Shown piece after piece: positions 14,938 through 17,102 of a stretch of DNA of 17,102 nucleotides (positions within the stretch are counted from its first letter, which is position 1; each line of letters opens with the position of its first letter). The stretch comes from an uncultured Flavobacteriia bacterium (lineage in GTDB: Bacteria > Bacteroidota > Bacteroidia > Flavobacteriales_D > Crocinitomicaceae), in NCBI GenBank assembly GCA_903928365.1, contig CAIYQV010000256.1, positions 1 through 17,102 on the forward strand. The letters run 5' to 3'. The notes under the pieces are model-generated. The model did not search any database. It was not told where the DNA came from and saw only the letters and a list, made by a program, of their open reading frames with translations. Position numbers and translations under genes: made by a program.

Positions 14938-16234
14938 ATGCGATCTCAATAAAATCCAGATCCTTTCCGAATGTCTCCTTCAAGCGGGAAATACTTACAA
15001 GGGCAAGGATTACAAACAGAACGCCTACAATTAATGCCGCTGTGCCATCATTCAAACTGAATGAAACCAGTATACCAAAAAGCAGTGTGATCAGATTGAC
15101 CGAACCACGAACGAAATTGGGAATCGTATTGGCTGCCGTAGAACGGATATTCGTTCCAAACTGCTCAGCCGCAATCGTTACAAAAATGGCCCAGTAACCG
15201 GTTCCAGCTCCCAAAAGAAAACACATTAAATAATACGTAGAAAGGCTGATCCCGTGTAAGAAAAGTAGGAAAACAACAGACAATACCAACGTAAATCCAA
15301 GGTAAAGTACTACCACCTTCTTCCTACTTTTTAGAAGTTGACTCAAGAACCCTGAAACCAAATCGCCGACAGATAAACCGATGTAAGCAAACATCACTGC
15401 TTGTCCATTATTCACATCTGAAACACCCAGAAGCGGTCCAAAATTATCCTTGGAATTCATAATCAATAGTCCGATGACATACCAAACCGGTATACCGATC
15501 ACAATACAATGAATGTACTTCACCAGGTTCTCTTTTTTGGCAAAAATGAGTCGGAGATCTCCCCTGCTCACATGTGAGTCTGAGCTTACCTGTTTGAAAA
15601 AACCGGATTCGATCGTTCCCACACGCATCAGTAATAAAAACAAGCCCATTACTCCTCCCAATATGTAAGCGATCTGCCAGTTGGCATAAAGAACACCCGT
15701 CCAGTTCTCCACCGTTTGAGCTATTCCCTGTCCTCCTGAGTTAACCGCATAAGCCACCACTCCACCCAGCGCACCGAAAGTCACGATCAGCATGGTTCCG
15801 TAACCGCGTTTCTCTTTTGACATCATCTCAGAGATCAACGTGATTCCGGCTCCTAATTCACCTGCCAAACCGATTCCAGCGATGACTCTCACAATGGCGT
15901 ATGATGTTACATCCGTTACGAACGCATTGGCAATATTTGCCGCAGAATAAAGGAGGATCGATCCAAATAACACCTTCAAACGACCTTTTTTATCCCCTAA
16001 AATTCCCCATAACAATCCCCCAATCAACATCCCCAGCATTTGCATATTGAAAAGGAACTTTCCCGTAGCTGCTTTATCCGCCGCACTCGCCGTAGACATG
16101 ATCTGATCCAAACTTTCGGCTTTCACCACACCAAAAAGTACGAGATCATAGATATCGACAAAATATCCAAGAGAAGCTACTGTAAGTAAAAGTGCTACCT
16201 GATAATTCTTTTTCAGAGCTTTATTTGATTCCAT
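14936..16234 (-). CDS. MFS transporter, 12 membrane helices
   Basis: The frame is open up to a GTG at 16258, but ATG at 16234 gives 432 residues with a normal MESNKALKKNYQ cytoplasmic N-terminus and lies beside a -7-like box, so I choose it. Twelve hydrophobic segments are visible. The loop after helix 2 has the MFS motif GDKKGRLKV, and helix 1 contains GYFVDIYDLVLFG, as in the metabolite:H+ symporter and sugar-porter-like branches. Helix 4 has RVIAGIGLAGELGAGITL. Substrate is unknown; organic acids or sugars are likely. It is convergent with the peroxiredoxin gene and divergent from ribD, so it is probably monocistronic. The family call is firm, the substrate is not. Confidence 0.85.
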   Translation of the reverse strand: MESNKALKKNYQVALLLTVASLGYFVDIYDLVLFGVVKAESLDQIMSTASAADKAATGKFLFNMQMLGMLIGGLLWGILGDKKGRLKVLFGSILLYSAANIANAFVTDVTSYAIVRVIAGIGLAGELGAGITLISEMMSKEKRGYGTMLIVTFGALGGVVAYAVNSGGQGIAQTVENWTGVLYANWQIAYILGGVMGLFLLLMRVGTIESGFFKQVSSDSHVSRGDLRLIFAKKENLVKYIHCIVIGIPVWYVIGLLIMNSKDNFGPLLGVSDVNNGQAVMFAYIGLSVGDLVSGFLSQLLKSRKKVVVLYLGFTLVLSVVFLLFLHGISLSTYYLMCFLLGAGTGYWAIFVTIAAEQFGTNIRSTAANTIPNFVRGSVNLITLLFGILVSFSLNDGTAALIVGVLFVILALVSISRLKETFGKDLDFIEIA

Positions 16235-16239
16235 AAAGA

Positions 16240-16268
16240 CGAAAATACGATTTCTCACGATTACAAAA
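16240..16268 (-). promoter_or_regulatory. Candidate MFS promoter
   Basis: The minus strand has TTTTG at 16268-16264 and TATTTTCG at 16247-16240, one mismatch from TAnnTTTG, with a 16-bp spacer (slightly short). The -7 box ends five bases before the ATG at 16234, so the mRNA would be leaderless or nearly so. Confidence 0.4.
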
Positions 16269-16297
16269 GAAGTAATTCTGCTTCCGCCGTGAAATTG

Positions 16298-16305
16298 TAT
16301 CTTCG
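16298..16305 (+). promoter_or_regulatory. Candidate ribD -7 box
   Basis: TATCTTCG, one mismatch from TAnnTTTG, ends five bases before the ribD ATG. This spacing, a box then TACCA then ATG, is common for leaderless or near-leaderless flavobacterial genes. No strong -33 element is seen. Confidence 0.4.
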
Positions 16306-16310
16306 TACCA

Positions 16311-17102
16311 ATGACAACAGATCACATGTACATGCAGCGTGCGATTGACCTGGCCAGACTAGGCTCCGGAAAGGTGGCACCGAACCCTATGGTAGGAGCT
16401 GTCATCGTGCTCAATGATCGGATACTGGGTGAAGGATATCACCAATTGTTTGGTGGACCACATGCAGAAGTCAATGCAATTGATCAAGTTAAAAATAAAG
16501 AACTCCTCAAGGAAGCAACGATATACGTTACACTCGAACCCTGCGCACATCACGGAAAAACACCTCCATGTGCTGATCTGTTGGTCCGACATCAATTGAA
16601 GCGGGTTGTGATTGGTTGTTTAGATCCTTTTTCAAAGGTTAACGGCAAAGGAGTCGAAATTCTTCAGAAATCAGGAATTCAAGTCGAGACGGGAGTTTTG
16701 GAAAAAGAATGCCGGGAGCTCAACAAACGCTTTTTCACATTTCATGAACGCCAGCGACCATATGTCATTTTGAAATGGGCTCAAACAAAGGATGGATTCT
16801 TAGACAAAACCAGAGCTGAAAATGAAACAGGGATCAACTGGATCACCGCTCCTGAAACTAAAGTTCTTGTCCATAAATGGCGCGCAGAGGAACAAAGTAT
16901 TCTTATAGGAAGAAAAACCGCCCAAAACGATGATCCATCTCTGACAGTGCGTGAGTTGAGTGGAAAAAATCCCATTCGGGTGATCATTGATAGCCAAATG
17001 AAATTATCTCCGGATCTTAATGTGTTCTCTGATGATGCACCAACACTCATCTTTAATCGTGTTCGAAATGACATCAAAGGGAACAATGAATGGATAAAGA
17101 TC
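16311..17102 (+). CDS. ribD: Bifunctional riboflavin biosynthesis deaminase/reductase RibD (3' truncated by window)
   Basis: An open frame from ATG 16311 runs 264 codons to the window edge with no stop. RibD deaminates 2,5-diamino-6-ribosylamino-pyrimidinone phosphate and then reduces the ribosyl group with NADPH. The N-terminal zinc deaminase domain (1-145) has APNPMVGAVIV at 23-33, GPHAEVNAI with H51 and E53, and EPCAHHGKTPPCADLL with zinc ligands C78 and C87. The reductase domain begins near 150 (RPYVILKWAQTKDGFL) and includes ILIGRKTAQNDDPSLTVR and NPIRVIIDS. Roughly the last 80 residues lie outside the window. The start is fixed by the -7-like box five bases upstream. It is divergent from the MFS gene with a 76-bp spacer. 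Confidence 0.95.
   Translation, partial: MTTDHMYMQRAIDLARLGSGKVAPNPMVGAVIVLNDRILGEGYHQLFGGPHAEVNAIDQVKNKELLKEATIYVTLEPCAHHGKTPPCADLLVRHQLKRVVIGCLDPFSKVNGKGVEILQKSGIQVETGVLEKECRELNKRFFTFHERQRPYVILKWAQTKDGFLDKTRAENETGINWITAPETKVLVHKWRAEEQSILIGRKTAQNDDPSLTVRELSGKNPIRVIIDSQMKLSPDLNVFSDDAPTLIFNRVRNDIKGNNEWIKI

Noticed and set aside
16235..16258. GTG start of the MFS transporter at 16258
   Set aside because: It would place the -7-like box inside the coding region and add an unusual RNRIFVF extension before a normal ATG start.
1..17102. CRISPR array, tRNA, rRNA, insertion sequence or integrase
   Set aside because: No regularly spaced direct repeats, no cloverleaf-like tRNA with conserved arms, no rRNA segments and no transposase or recombinase motif were seen in either strand.

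Overview
The window comes from a Bacteroidota chromosome, most likely a flavobacterial lineage. Supporting signs are the AT-rich sequence, near absence of Shine-Dalgarno sites, A-rich leaders, promoter-like TAnnTTTG boxes close to start codons, and the types of SLBB export protein and typical 2-Cys peroxiredoxin present. I cannot assign a genus from sequence alone.

Two regions can be separated. Positions 13007 to 327, all on the minus strand, form one tightly packed surface-polysaccharide operon. It starts with the export machinery: a multi-SLBB Wza-type outer-membrane protein and a Wzz-like co-polymerase without a kinase domain. Next come genes for a pseudaminic-acid-type nonulosonic sugar: pseB, pseC, pseF, a divergent pseG-like gene, three non-canonical genes (an SDR with altered catalytic residues, a left-handed beta-helix acyltransferase, an ATP-grasp ligase), then pseI. 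It ends with a Wzx-type flippase. Eight of the ten junctions are within 20 bp and six abut or overlap. No GNAT-type PseH, no glycosyltransferase, no polymerase and no initiating transferase lie inside the window. These probably lie further left, beyond a 326-bp stretch that may hold a decayed gene.

Positions 13142 to 17102 look like ordinary chromosomal backbone: an OxyR-type LysR regulator (both redox cysteines present) divergent from a typical 2-Cys peroxiredoxin, a convergent hairpin terminator, a 12-helix MFS transporter, and a divergent ribD that runs off the right edge.

Working model (inference): PseB and PseC make UDP-4-amino-4,6-dideoxy-L-AltNAc. An acyl group is added to the free amine either by the beta-helix acyltransferase or, more unusually, by the ATP-grasp ligase. 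The PseG-like protein releases UDP, PseI condenses the sugar with phosphoenolpyruvate and PseF activates it with CMP. The product would be built into a glycan that is flipped by Wzx and exported through the PCP/SLBB pair. The most interesting part of the window is the non-canonical trio between pseG and pseI, which may define an unusual pseudaminic acid derivative.
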